From the NCBI GenBank assembly GCA_030446745.1, contig JAUJMS010000012.1, positions 1 to 38,233 of the forward strand: 38,233 nucleotides of DNA. The letters run 5' to 3'. The notes beneath the pieces were generated by a model that saw nothing but the letters and a program-made list of their open reading frames with translations, had not been told where the DNA came from and searched no databases. Below are positions 7,724-15,335 of this stretch, one piece after another. Position 1 is the first letter of the stretch, and each line of letters starts with the position of its first letter. A program made the translations under genes and the position numbers. The stretch comes from Egibacteraceae bacterium (GTDB lineage: Bacteria; Actinomycetota; Nitriliruptoria; Euzebyales; Egibacteraceae).

Positions 7724-8194
7724 TCAGGCGGGGCGGTCGCGCCCGAGCTTCGGGTCGGCACCCGTGGGGATCTTGCGGAAATCCCAGGACGCGAGTTCGT
7801 CGGCGACGATGCGCACGGTCTCGTACGACCGCCGGCTGGGGACGTCGTCGCTCCCGAAGTACTTCGCGGCGAAGGCCCGCGCGGCGGCGACGCCGGCGGG
7901 GTCGTCGTCGGGCACGACCTGCGGACGCCCCGCCATGCGCACGCCGCGCAGCTCGTCGTAGCGCTGACCGTCGTCGACGACCAGTCCGACGGGGCGCCCG
8001 CTGCGCAGGTGGCGGTGGCGACGGCTGCGCGTGAGCGACAGCAGCCACAGCGCGCCGTCGTGCCAGACGAACCACAGCGGCACGACGTGGGGCACGCCGT
8101 CCTCGTCGACGGTCGCCACGCGCACGGTGCGCTGCGCGGCGAGGTAGGCGTCGAGCTCCGCGGCGCTCAGGCGCAGCCGCTCTCGAGACAGCAC
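7724..8194 (-). CDS. pyridoxamine 5'-phosphate oxidase family / split-barrel flavoprotein
   Basis: A 156-residue protein of the FMN/F420-binding split-barrel superfamily, cytosolic. It has the N-terminal LDAYLAAQRTVRVATVDEDG followed by PHVVPLWFVWHDGALWLLS, the strand pair typical of this fold, then HLRSGRPVGLVVDDG and the RMAGRPQVV strand. Proteins of this kind use FMN or coenzyme F420, or bind haem; the cofactor cannot be decided here. I place the start at GTG 8194, which shares one base with the TAG stop of the upstream DUF2090 gene (TAGTG); a GTG at 8212 is the alternative. It is therefore second in a two-gene unit with the aldolase-like gene. Confidence 0.8.
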   Translation of the reverse strand: MLSRERLRLSAAELDAYLAAQRTVRVATVDEDGVPHVVPLWFVWHDGALWLLSLTRSRRHRHLRSGRPVGLVVDDGQRYDELRGVRMAGRPQVVPDDDPAGVAAARAFAAKYFGSDDVPSRRSYETVRIVADELASWDFRKIPTGADPKLGRDRPA

Positions 8195-9102
8195 TACTCG
8201 GCCTGGCGCCACACCTCGATGAAGCGGGTGTAGTTCTCGGCCATTTTCGCTGCGGCGGTCTCGCGGTCGCTGCTGCCGTCGAGGTAGCCCTTGAGCGGCC
8301 CGGACCAGATGCTGCGGCCGATCGCGAAGCCGATGAAGCCGTCGACCTCGCCCGCCTGGTACAGCCAGTGGTCGACCTTCGCGTTGTCAGCGCCGCGGCC
8401 GAGCAGCACGCACGCGACGCCGTCGCGCCCGCCGCTGCGGCACTGCTCGGCGATGCGCACGCAGTCGGCGCGCGCGTCCAGGCCCTCGATCTTCCACACG
8501 TCGACCTCGACGCCGGCGTCTTGGATCTCACGGATCGCGCGCAGCATCAGGTCGGGGCGCAGCTCGGCGTCGTAGCGGTCGCTGTCGCCGCCGACCGCCT
8601 CGAGGTGCTGAGGCAGCGCGGGGACGAGCAGCTCGAACAAGAATTTGCGGTCGCGCTCGTGCAGCCAGGTGGACAGCCGTTCGAGCTTGCGCAGCTGCTC
8701 GGCGTTGTCGCCTGCGTCGCCGTCGGGGTTGTAGCGCACGAGCACTTTGGAAAAGTCGGGGTCGAAGCGCTCGATGTGCTCGCCGAAGTCCTCGCCGTAC
8801 TCGAAGTCGAACAGGTCCTGGCCCGACTTCTCCACCGGCATCGCAAGCTTGAGCCCGTGCTTGCGCGCCATCTCGGGGATGTCCGAGCCGAACTGCTCGT
8901 CGACGAGCACGCCCATGAGCGACGCGTCCTCGCCCGCCTCGGCGGCGATGACCATGCCGTCGAAGATCAGCCGCTTCGCGTCGCGGACGCGCTCGGTCTC
9001 CTCCTCGGTGAGGTCGCCGCTCTTGCCGAGCACCGCCTTGAGAAACGACCCGCGGTGGTCGAACGCGAGGATGTACAGCTTGCCGTCGTAGCCCAGTGCC
9101 AT
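8194..9102 (-). CDS. DUF2090 (IolC C-terminal-like) aldolase-family protein
   Basis: A 302-residue cytosolic protein of the DUF2090 family, a TIM-barrel group best known as the C-terminal half of some IolC proteins, where it acts on 2-deoxy-5-keto-gluconate 6-phosphate or related sugar phosphates. Visible features: YILAFDHRGSFLKAV at about 11-25; MGVLVDEQFGSDIP; KLAMPVEKSGQDLFDFEYGEDF with a candidate lysine; FLFELLVPA; VDVWKIEGLD with a candidate Schiff-base lysine; and GFIGFAIGRSIW at the phosphate-binding end. No kinase domain is attached and no other inositol genes are near, so the role in inositol breakdown is doubtful. It starts at ATG 9102 with a weak GGGA upstream. TACAGT on the minus strand (9141-9136) could be its -10. 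Confidence 0.8.
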   Translation of the reverse strand: MALGYDGKLYILAFDHRGSFLKAVLGKSGDLTEEETERVRDAKRLIFDGMVIAAEAGEDASLMGVLVDEQFGSDIPEMARKHGLKLAMPVEKSGQDLFDFEYGEDFGEHIERFDPDFSKVLVRYNPDGDAGDNAEQLRKLERLSTWLHERDRKFLFELLVPALPQHLEAVGGDSDRYDAELRPDLMLRAIREIQDAGVEVDVWKIEGLDARADCVRIAEQCRSGGRDGVACVLLGRGADNAKVDHWLYQAGEVDGFIGFAIGRSIWSGPLKGYLDGSSDRETAAAKMAENYTRFIEVWRQAE

Positions 9103-9135
9103 GGCGTCGTCCCGGTCGCAGCGTGTGGTTCGGGC

Positions 9136-9141
9136 ACTGTA
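9136..9141 (-). promoter_or_regulatory. possible -10 box (TACAGT) for the DUF2090 gene
   Basis: The minus strand reads gggTACAGTgccc, 33 nt before ATG 9102, leaving a short leader with a weak GGGA. No convincing -35 is seen. It lies in the 191-bp divergent spacer 9103-9293. Confidence 0.3.
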
Positions 9142-9261
9142 CCCAAACCGCGGCGAGCGGCGGCGGGGCGACGAAGCGAGTGAGCTGTACGCAGCGTGAG
9201 GCGTTTGTCACAAGGCGGACGCGGCAACAGTGACCGTCCCCGGACCCGCACCGGGCTAACT

Positions 9262-9278
9262 CGCCTGACGCTCAGGCG
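9262..9278 (+). promoter_or_regulatory. 7-bp perfect hairpin directly before the ribosome binding site of the YeaQ-type gene
   Basis: CGCCTGA (9262-9268), loop CGC, TCAGGCG (9272-9278), followed at once by the Shine-Dalgarno gagaggag (9280-9287). It could modulate ribosome access or be a protein operator. The same spacer has GTCAC (9207-9211) and GTGAC (9230-9234), which can also pair. Confidence 0.35.
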
Positions 9279-9293
9279 GAGAGGAGTTCGACG

Positions 9294-9566
9294 ATGGGCA
9301 TCATCGCGTGGATCGTGCTGGGACTGTTGGCCGGGATCATCGCCAAGGCGATCCTGCCGGGCGACGACCCGGGTGGGATCATCGTCACGACGATCCTCGG
9401 GGTCGTCGGCGCACTGCTCGGCGGGTTCCTGGCCGCGACCCTGTTCGACGTGCAGGTCAACCAGGAGTTCTTCGACCTGGCGACGTGGGGCTTCGCGATC
9501 GGCGGGGCGATCATCCTGCTGTTGCTCTACCGCGTCGTCGCCGGCGGCAAGCGCCGCCGCGCCTGA
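9294..9566 (+). CDS. GlsB/YeaQ/YmgE family stress-response membrane protein
   Basis: A 90-residue protein with three hydrophobic helices (about 3-22, 29-50 and 64-82) and a basic tail KRRRA. The glycine-rich pattern MGIIAWIVLGLLAGIIAKAI, PGDDPGGIIVTTILGVVGALLGG and WGFAIGGAIILLLLYR is typical of the transglycosylase-associated (YeaQ) family, whose members are induced by envelope, acid or stationary-phase stress. Biochemical function is unknown. Starts at ATG 9294 behind the Shine-Dalgarno gagaggag (7 nt spacing). It is a single gene, bounded downstream by a strong hairpin at 9580-9610. Confidence 0.88.
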   Translation: MGIIAWIVLGLLAGIIAKAILPGDDPGGIIVTTILGVVGALLGGFLAATLFDVQVNQEFFDLATWGFAIGGAIILLLLYRVVAGGKRRRA

Positions 9567-9579
9567 CCCGAGCACCGCA

Positions 9580-9610
9580 CCGACGGCACGGCCGCTGGCC
9601 GTGCCGTCGG
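9580..9610 (+). terminator. 14-bp perfect hairpin after the YeaQ-type gene
   Basis: CCGACGGCACGGCC (9580-9593), loop GCT, GGCCGTGCCGTCGG (9597-9610), 13 bp after the stop at 9566. The stem is perfect and GC-rich. No U-tract follows, as is common for actinobacterial terminators. Confidence 0.7.
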
Positions 9611-9643
9611 CACGTACAGACATCTCCAGATCCGAAGCACCCA

Positions 9644-9649
9644 TAGGAT
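9644..9649 (+). promoter_or_regulatory. putative -10 box (TAGGAT), leaderless start of dodecin
   Basis: TAGGAT is followed by exactly 7 nt and then GTG 9657, the leaderless spacing. This supports GTG 9657 over ATG 9648 (which overlaps the box) as the dodecin start. Confidence 0.5.
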
Positions 9650-9656
9650 GAGCCGC

Positions 9657-9860
9657 GTGTCCGTCATCAAGACGATCGACCTCGTCGGCGTGTCCACGCA
9701 GTCGTGGCGCGACGCCGCGAACAAGGCGCTGGACGAGGCGGGCAAGACCTTGCGCGGCATCGAGGGTTTCGACGTCCTCGAGACCTCCGCGAGGGTGACC
9801 GACAACCGCATCGACGAGTACCACACCCACATTCGGATCCGCTTCCGGATCGAGCGCTAG
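9657..9860 (+). CDS. dodecin family protein
   Basis: A 67-residue dodecin-like protein. Dodecins form hollow dodecamers and store or buffer flavins and related cofactors in the cytoplasm. Family features: (M)SVIKTIDLVGVSTQSW, KTLRGIEGF at 30-38, and NRIDEYHTHIRIRFRIE at the C-terminal strand. The flavin-sandwiching tryptophan of classical dodecins (DWFE pattern) is replaced by Gly37 (EGFD), as in a Trp-lacking subgroup, so flavin binding is uncertain. I prefer GTG 9657, which gives the usual N-terminus and fits the -10 box; ATG 9648 would add three residues. Its TAG stop is followed immediately by the purA ATG, so the two may be cotranscribed. Confidence 0.85.
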   Translation: MSVIKTIDLVGVSTQSWRDAANKALDEAGKTLRGIEGFDVLETSARVTDNRIDEYHTHIRIRFRIER

Positions 9861-11134
9861 ATGCCGGCGTGGATCGTCGTCGGCACCCAGTGGGGTGACG
9901 AGGGCAAGGGCAAGGCGACCGACCTGCTCGCCGACGACGTCGACTGCGTCGTGCGCTACCAGGGCGGCAACAACGCCGGCCACACGATCATCGTCGGCGA
10001 GCGCGTCCTCAAGCTGCACCTGGTCCCGTCCGGCGTCATGTACCCGCACGTGACGCCCGTGATCGGCGACGGGGTGGTACTCGACCCGGGGGTGCTGCTC
10101 GACGAGCTCGACGAGCTGGTCGCCCAGGGTCTCGACGTGTCGAAGCTGAAGATCAGCGGCAACGCGCACCTGATCATGCCGTACCACCGCGAGCTGGACC
10201 GGGTCACCGAGCGCTACCTCGGTCACCAACGGCTCGGCACGACGAAGCGCGGGATCGGGCCGACCTACGCCGACAAGGCCGCCCGCGTCGGGCTGCGCGT
10301 GCAGGATCTGTACGACATGAAGATCTTCCGCCAGAAGCTCGACGTCGTGCTGCGTGAGAAGAACGCGGTGCTGTCGCGCGTCTACAACCGGCTGCCGATG
10401 AAGGCGGCCGACATCGAGACCGAGTACACCGTCTACGCCGAGCGGCTGCGTCCCTACATCGTCGACACGATGGCGCTGCTGCACGACACGCTCGAGGCGG
10501 ACGCAACGTGCTGCTTGAAGGCGCGCAGGGCACGCTGCTCGACCTGGACCACGGCACCTATCCGTTCGTCACCTCCTCCAACCCGGTCGCCGGCGGGGCG
10601 CTCGCGGGCGCGGGCCTGGGCCCCAAGCACGTCGAGAAGGTGATCGGGATCACCAAGGCCTACGTCACCCGCGTCGGGTCGGGGCCGTTCCCCACCGAGC
10701 TGCGCGACGACGTCGGCGAGCGGATGACCGACGTGGGTCAGGAGTTCGGCACGACGACGGGGCGCCGGCGGCGTGTCGGCTGGTTCGACGCGGTCCTCGC
10801 CCGTTACGCGGCGCGCGTCAACGGCCTGACCGAACACTTCCTGACCAAGCTCGACGTCCTGTCGGCGTTCGACACGCTGAAGGTGTGCCGCGCCTACCGC
10901 TACGCCGGCGAGGAGTACGACCGCTTCCCGCCGCACCAGTCGATCTTCCACCACGCCGAGCCGGTGTACGAGGAGCTGCCCGGCTGGTGCACCGACATCA
11001 CCGGGGTCAACGACTACGCCGACCTGCCCAAGGAGGCGCAGGCGTACGTCGACCGGCTCGAGGAGCTCGCCGGCGTGCCGATCCGCTGGGTGTCGGTCGG
11101 CCCGGCCCGCTCCCAGACGCTCGCCCGCGCGTGA
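9861..11134 (+). CDS. purA: adenylosuccinate synthetase PurA (one frameshift near 10500)
   Basis: PurA joins IMP and aspartate using GTP to make adenylosuccinate, the first committed step to AMP. Landmarks: [16 protein letters not shown] (P-loop-like, residues 7-22), [12 protein letters not shown] (catalytic His region), [22 protein letters not shown], then after the break [40 protein letters not shown], and [19 protein letters not shown] at the end. The first part is in frame 3 (ATG 9861) and the second in frame 2, because one base is missing near 10500-10502 (gcg-ga-cgc-aac). Repaired length is about 424 residues, normal for PurA. As purA is normally essential, an assembly error is the simplest explanation. 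ATG follows the dodecin stop directly; purD begins 13 bp downstream. Confidence 0.92.
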
Positions 11135-11147
11135 CCGGGAGCGCCGC

Positions 11148-12428
11148 GTGAAGGCTCTCGTGCTAGGCGTCCTCGGCGGCGGCGGTCGCGAGCACGCGCT
11201 GTGCTGGGCGCTGGGGCGCTCGGCGTCGGACCCAGGTGCTGTGCGCGCCTGGCAACGCCGGCATCGGCGCCGTCGCGCAGCTGGTCGACCTCGACCCGAG
11301 CGACACCGCGCAGGTGCGCGAGCTCGCGCTGCGCGAGGGCGTCGACCTCGTCGTCGTCGGCCCGGAGGCGCCGCTGGTCGCTGGCGTCGCCGACACGCTG
11401 GCGACCGCCGGGGTGGCAGTGTTCGGCCCGACGCGTGACGCCGCGCGCATCGAGAGCTCCAAGGCCTACGCCAAGGACGTCATGGTCGCGGCAGGCGTCG
11501 CGACGGCCGACTGGTGGGCGGGGCGCGACCTGCACGAGGCCGCCGCGGCCCTGGACCGCTTCGCCGCGCCGTACGTCGTGAAGGCGGACGGGCTTGCCGG
11601 CGGCAAGGGCGTCGCGGTCTGTCCGGACCGGCCGACCGCCGACGCCGCGGTGCAGGCGCTGTTCGCCGAGCAGTTCACCGCCGGCGGCGACCACCCCGTC
11701 GTCGTGGTCGAGCGCTACCTCGACGGCCCCGAGGCCAACGTCTTCGCCCTGTCCGACGGCGACGACGTGACGCTGCTCGCGCCGGCGCGCGACTACAAGC
11801 GCGCGCGCGACGGCGACGAGGCCCAACACCGGCGGCATGGGCGCGTACAGCCCGCTGCCCGACCTCGACCAGGCGCTGCTCGACCAGCCTGCGCGTCACC
11901 GTCTTTCGCCCGGTCCTCGCCGAGCTCGCCAACCGCGGCGCGCGCTACGTCGGCGTGCTCTACGCCGGCCTCGTGCTCACCGCCGACGGGCCGAAGGTCC
12001 TCGAGTTCAACGCCCGCTTCGGCGACCCCGAGGCCCAGGCGGTGCTGCCGCGGCTGCGCGGCGACCTCGGACAGCTGCTGCTCGCCTGCGCCCACGGCCG
12101 GCTCGCCGACGCCGAGCCGCCGGCGTGGGACGACCGCGCCGCCGTCACCGTCGTGCTGGCCTCCGGCGGCTACCCCGACGGGTACGACACCGGCCTGACC
12201 GTCAGCGGTCTGGACGACGCCGCCGCCGTCGACGGGGCGGTGGTGTTCCACGCCGGCACGCGACGGGGCGACGACGGTGGGATCGTGACCGCCGGCGGGC
12301 GGGTCCTGTCAGTGACCGGTCTCGGCGCCGGCCTCCCCGCCGCCCGCGCCACCGCGTACGCCGCCGCCGACCGCATCGCCTTCGAGCGGCTGCACCGCCG
12401 CGATGACATCGCCGCCCAGGCCGGCTGA
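11148..12428 (+). CDS. purD: phosphoribosylamine-glycine ligase PurD (three frame changes)
   Basis: PurD is the ATP-grasp ligase that forms GAR from phosphoribosylamine and glycine (purine step 2). Landmarks in order: GGGGREHALCWALGRSAS, VLCAPGNAGIG, VVVGPEAPLVAGVADTL, KADGLAGGKGVAVCP, VVVVERYLDGPEANVFALSDG, APARDYKRARDGDE, then GPNTGGMGAYSPLPDLDQALLDQ, and LEFNARFGDPEAQAVLPRLRGD. Frame 3 gives way to frame 1 near 11231 (extra C), to frame 2 at 11821 (the Gly codon before PNTGGMG lacks two bases), and back to frame 3 at 11888 (extra C). Repaired length is about 426 residues, as expected. Starts at GTG 11148. The motifs on both sides of every break are intact, so sequencing error is favoured. 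Confidence 0.9.
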
Positions 12429-12441
12429 GGTGGGCGTGGAC

Positions 12442-12771
12442 ATGGACGGGCGGGTGCTGCGGGCCGCCGCGTCCATCGCCGGTGGCGACGTGAGCCCGGA
12501 GACGGAGTTTCGCTTCCGCCAGGCGGGCGACATGGTGTGGGGCCGCTACTCCGGCGGGGCGGTGCGGATGGGTTTCCTCGTGGGCACCAGCGACGGCGAG
12601 CGTCTCGACTTCCGCTACACCCAGCTGACGACCGACGGGCAGACCGCGACCGGCCACGCCGTCGACCGTGTCGAGGTGCTGGCCGACGGCCGCGTCCGCC
12701 TGCACGAGACATGGGCGTGGGACTCGCGCGAGGGCAGTGGCACGAGCGTGCTCGAGGAGGAGCGGCGATGA
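12442..12771 (+). CDS. conserved small beta-rich protein of unknown function
   Basis: A 109-residue cytosolic protein. Pattern: MDGRVLRAAASIAGGDVSPET, FRFRQAGDMVWGRYSGGAVRMGFLVG, LDFRYTQLTTDGQT, LADGRVRLHETWAWDSREGSGTSVLEE. I recognise this as a widespread family with repeated beta-hairpins that some databases label N-acetylglutamate synthase; nothing in the sequence (no GNAT motifs) supports that label and I do not adopt it. ATG 12442 is chosen because GAGGTGG lies 8 nt upstream and homologues begin at the MDG motif; the frame is open further upstream into purD. Its stop overlaps the ATG of the dehydrogenase (ATGA), so the two are translationally coupled. Confidence 0.75.
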   Translation: MDGRVLRAAASIAGGDVSPETEFRFRQAGDMVWGRYSGGAVRMGFLVGTSDGERLDFRYTQLTTDGQTATGHAVDRVEVLADGRVRLHETWAWDSREGSGTSVLEEERR

Positions 12772-13916
12772 GAGCGGCGGTCGTGGCGGCACCCGGCGGC
12801 GACGTCACCGTCGTCGACGACGTCGAGGTCGACGAGCCGCGCGCCGGCGAGGCGCTCGTCGCGGTCGACGCCGCCGGCGTGTGCGGCACGGACCGGTCGC
12901 TGCAATCCGGGGCGATGGCCTACCCGATGCCGCTGCTGCTCGGCCACGAGGCGACGGGGCGGATCGTCGCGCTGGGGGACGGCCCGGGGGACGCCGCCGG
13001 CACCGCGGGCGCTGCCGGCGGCGCCGGCGGCGCTGTGGCGGTGGGTGATCGCGTCGTGCTGTGGATGCGCCCGCCGTGCCGCGCGTGTCGCATGTGCGTG
13101 CGCGGTCAGGGTGAGCTGTGCGAGCGCAGCGGCGTGATGTCGGCGCGCGGAACGCTGCTCGACGGGCGCACCGGCCTGCGCCGCGGCGGGGAGCCGCTGT
13201 ACCGGGCGCTCGGCATCGGGGCGTTCGCCGAGCGCGTGGTCATGCCCGTCGGCGGGCTCGTCGCCGTCCCCGACGACGTCCCGCCGGCCGTGGCGGCGCT
13301 GCTCGGCTGCGGCGTCGCCACCGGCGCGGGCGCCGTGCTCAACGTCGCGCGACCGGCGGTCGGCGACGTCGTCGTCGTCTTCGGCGGTGGTGGTGTCGGC
13401 CAGGCGGCGGCGCTGGTGGCGGCGGCCGTCGGCGCCGGCGCGGTCGTCGTGGTCGATCCGGTCGCCGAACGGCGCGACGCGGCGCTCGCGCTCGGGGCAA
13501 CCGCCGCGCTGGCCGGCGGCGACGCCCGCGCGGTGCGCGGCCAGCTCGCCGAAGCGCTGGGCGAGGCGGTCGTCGACGTCGCGATCGACGCCGTCGGCCG
13601 CCCGGAGCTCGTCGCCCTCGGCCACCGCCTCGTCCGCCAGGGCGGCACGGTCGTGGCGGTCGGCGTGCCGGCCGCCGACGCGACGGTCACGCTTCCCGGC
13701 CCGCTGCTCACCCTGTCGCACAAGCGGGTGCTCGGCTGCTTCATGGGCGGCATCGACCCGCACCGCGACCTGCCGCGGCTGTTCGCCCTGTACCGGCGCG
13801 GCGCCCTGCCGATCGACCGGCTCGTCAGCGCCCACCGCCCCCTCGCCGAGGCACCCGACGCCCTCGCCGACCTCGCCGCGGGACGGGGCGTGCGCACGGT
13901 CCTCGACATCGCTTGA
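12768..13916 (+). CDS. zinc-dependent medium-chain alcohol dehydrogenase
   Basis: A 382-residue medium-chain dehydrogenase/reductase that oxidises alcohols with NAD(P). The catalytic zinc ligands are recognisable: Cys39 in GVCGTD, His60-Glu61 in LLGHEATG, and a later Cys in LLGCGVATGAG. The structural zinc site CRACRMCVRGQGELC is complete. The Rossmann motif is VVVFGGGGVGQAAA. The pattern resembles the class III/mycothiol-dependent formaldehyde dehydrogenase branch, but substrate is uncertain. A Gly/Ala-rich insertion (about residues 73-88, GCCGGC-repeat DNA at 12990-13040) sits in the loop before the structural zinc and is unusual. ATG 12768 has GAGGAGGAG upstream and overlaps the previous stop. 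It has no evident role in the purine genes that flank it. Confidence 0.88.
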   Translation: MRAAVVAAPGGDVTVVDDVEVDEPRAGEALVAVDAAGVCGTDRSLQSGAMAYPMPLLLGHEATGRIVALGDGPGDAAGTAGAAGGAGGAVAVGDRVVLWMRPPCRACRMCVRGQGELCERSGVMSARGTLLDGRTGLRRGGEPLYRALGIGAFAERVVMPVGGLVAVPDDVPPAVAALLGCGVATGAGAVLNVARPAVGDVVVVFGGGGVGQAAALVAAAVGAGAVVVVDPVAERRDAALALGATAALAGGDARAVRGQLAEALGEAVVDVAIDAVGRPELVALGHRLVRQGGTVVAVGVPAADATVTLPGPLLTLSHKRVLGCFMGGIDPHRDLPRLFALYRRGALPIDRLVSAHRPLAEAPDALADLAAGRGVRTVLDIA

Positions 13917-13960
13917 CGCTGGCGCCCTACCGCGCGCGGTGGGCGCGGGGCGCCTGGCCG

Positions 13961-13977
13961 CGGGCGTGGAACGCCCG
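13961..13977 (+). terminator. 7-bp hairpin after the dehydrogenase gene
   Basis: CGGGCGT (13961-13967), loop GGA, ACGCCCG (13971-13977), 44 bp past the stop codon. It is short but tight, and no T-tract follows. Confidence 0.3.
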
Positions 13978-13990
13978 GCCCCACCCCGGC

Positions 13991-14032
13991 CCTTGTCACC
14001 GGTGCTGCGCTTCGGTGCCGTCGATGACAAGG
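13991..14032. promoter_or_regulatory. 8-bp inverted repeat upstream of purB
   Basis: CCTTGTCA (13991-13998) and TGACAAGG (14025-14032) are perfect inverted copies separated by 26 bp, ending 25 bp before the purB ATG. It could be a regulator site or a leader stem. No Shine-Dalgarno is seen before purB; CATGCT (14046-14051) is a weak -10 candidate. Confidence 0.3.
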
Positions 14033-14057
14033 CCCGGGGGTCTGGCATGCTGCGGCC

Positions 14058-15335
14058 ATGATCCCGCGCTACACGCTGCCCGAGATGGGCGTGCTGTGGA
14101 CCGACGAGACGAAGCTCGCGACGTGGGTGCGTGTCGAGGTGCTCGCCTGCGAGGCGCACGCCGCGTTGGGGATCGTGCCCGCCGGCGACCTCGCCACGAT
14201 CCGGCAGGGGCGGGCGCCCACGCCGGCGCGGGTGCGCGAGATCGAGGCGGAGACCAATCACGACGTCATCGCCTTTCTCACCGCCTTCGCCGAGACGATC
14301 CCCGGCGACGCCGCCCGGTGGGTCCACTACGGGATGACCTCGTCGGACCTGCTCGACACCGCGCTCGGGGTGACGCTGGCGGCGGCGGCCGACCTGGTGC
14401 TCGCCAAGGCCGACCGCCTGGTCGCCGTGCTGAAGACGCGAGCGCTGGCCGAGTGGGACACCGTCTGCGTCGGGCGCACGCACGGGGTGCAGGCGGAGCC
14501 GACGACCTTCGGGCACAAGCTCGCCCAGATCGCGTTCGCCGTCGACCGCGGCCGCGCCCGGCTGCGCGCCGCCCGCTCCGCCGTCGCGGTCGGGTCGATC
14601 TCGGGGGCGGTCGGCACCTACAGCAACATCGACCCGTTCGTCGAGCAGTACGTGTGCGAGCGCCTCGGGCTGGCCGTCGAGCCGGTCGCGACGCAGGTCG
14701 TCGCCCGCGACCGCCACGCCGAACTGCTCGCAGCGCTCGCCGTCCTGGCCGCTTCCGTCGAGCAGTTCGGCACCGAGATCCGCCACCTGCAGCGCACCGA
14801 GGTGCGCGAGGTCGAGGAGCCCTTCCGCGCCGGCCAGAAGGGCTCGTCGGCGATGCCGCACAAGCGCAACCCGATCACCTGCGAGCGGATCTGCGGGCTC
14901 GCGCGGATCGTGCGCGGCCACGCCGTCGCGGCGCTGGAGAACGTCGCCCTGTGGCACGAGCGCGACATCACCCACTCGTCGGTGGAGCGCGTGATCCTGC
15001 CGGACGCGCTGATCGCGGTGGACTACCAGCTGCACCTGGCGATCCGCGTCGTCGAGGGGCTGCGCCTCTTTCCGCAGCGGATGCGCGCCAACCTCGAAGC
15101 CACCGGCGGGCTGGTCTACTCCTCGCAGGTGCTGCTGTCGCTGGTCGACGCCGGCATGACCCGTGACGACGCGTACAAGGTCGTGCAGGCCGCGGCGATG
15201 CGGACATGGGAGACTGGCGCCGACTTTCGCACCACGCTTGCCGAGGAGGGTGTGGACGTGCCAGCGGACGCGTTCGACCCAGGCCGGTTTCTGCGCCGCC
15301 ACGGCGTCGTCCGCGAACGCGTCGAAGCGCTGTGA
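14058..15335 (+). CDS. purB: adenylosuccinate lyase PurB
   Basis: PurB is a homotetrameric lyase of the fumarase/aspartase superfamily that removes fumarate from SAICAR and from adenylosuccinate, two steps of purine synthesis. The 425-residue product is intact. Landmarks: RYTLPEMGVLWTDE at the N-terminus, HYGMTSSDLLDT at 90-101, RTHGVQAEPTTFG with H142, and the signature loop GSSAMPHKRNP at 262-272 with the catalytic serine. The DNA gives a normal length and shows no frame change. ATG 14058 is used; upstream no Shine-Dalgarno is visible. Its TGA overlaps the GTG of the ABC ATPase gene (GTGA), an odd coupling of a purine enzyme with a transporter. Confidence 0.96.
   Translation: MIPRYTLPEMGVLWTDETKLATWVRVEVLACEAHAALGIVPAGDLATIRQGRAPTPARVREIEAETNHDVIAFLTAFAETIPGDAARWVHYGMTSSDLLDTALGVTLAAAADLVLAKADRLVAVLKTRALAEWDTVCVGRTHGVQAEPTTFGHKLAQIAFAVDRGRARLRAARSAVAVGSISGAVGTYSNIDPFVEQYVCERLGLAVEPVATQVVARDRHAELLAALAVLAASVEQFGTEIRHLQRTEVREVEEPFRAGQKGSSAMPHKRNPITCERICGLARIVRGHAVAALENVALWHERDITHSSVERVILPDALIAVDYQLHLAIRVVEGLRLFPQRMRANLEATGGLVYSSQVLLSLVDAGMTRDDAYKVVQAAAMRTWETGADFRTTLAEEGVDVPADAFDPGRFLRRHGVVRERVEAL

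Noticed and set aside
9861..12428. Genuine pseudogenes for purA and purD
   Set aside because: Motifs are fully conserved on both sides of each break and no stop codons accumulate in the correct frame pieces.
12442..12771. Calling the small protein N-acetylglutamate synthase (it would complete the arginine pathway)
   Set aside because: No GNAT acetyltransferase motifs are visible; the database label for this family appears to be inherited. ArgJ supplies the acetyl group here.
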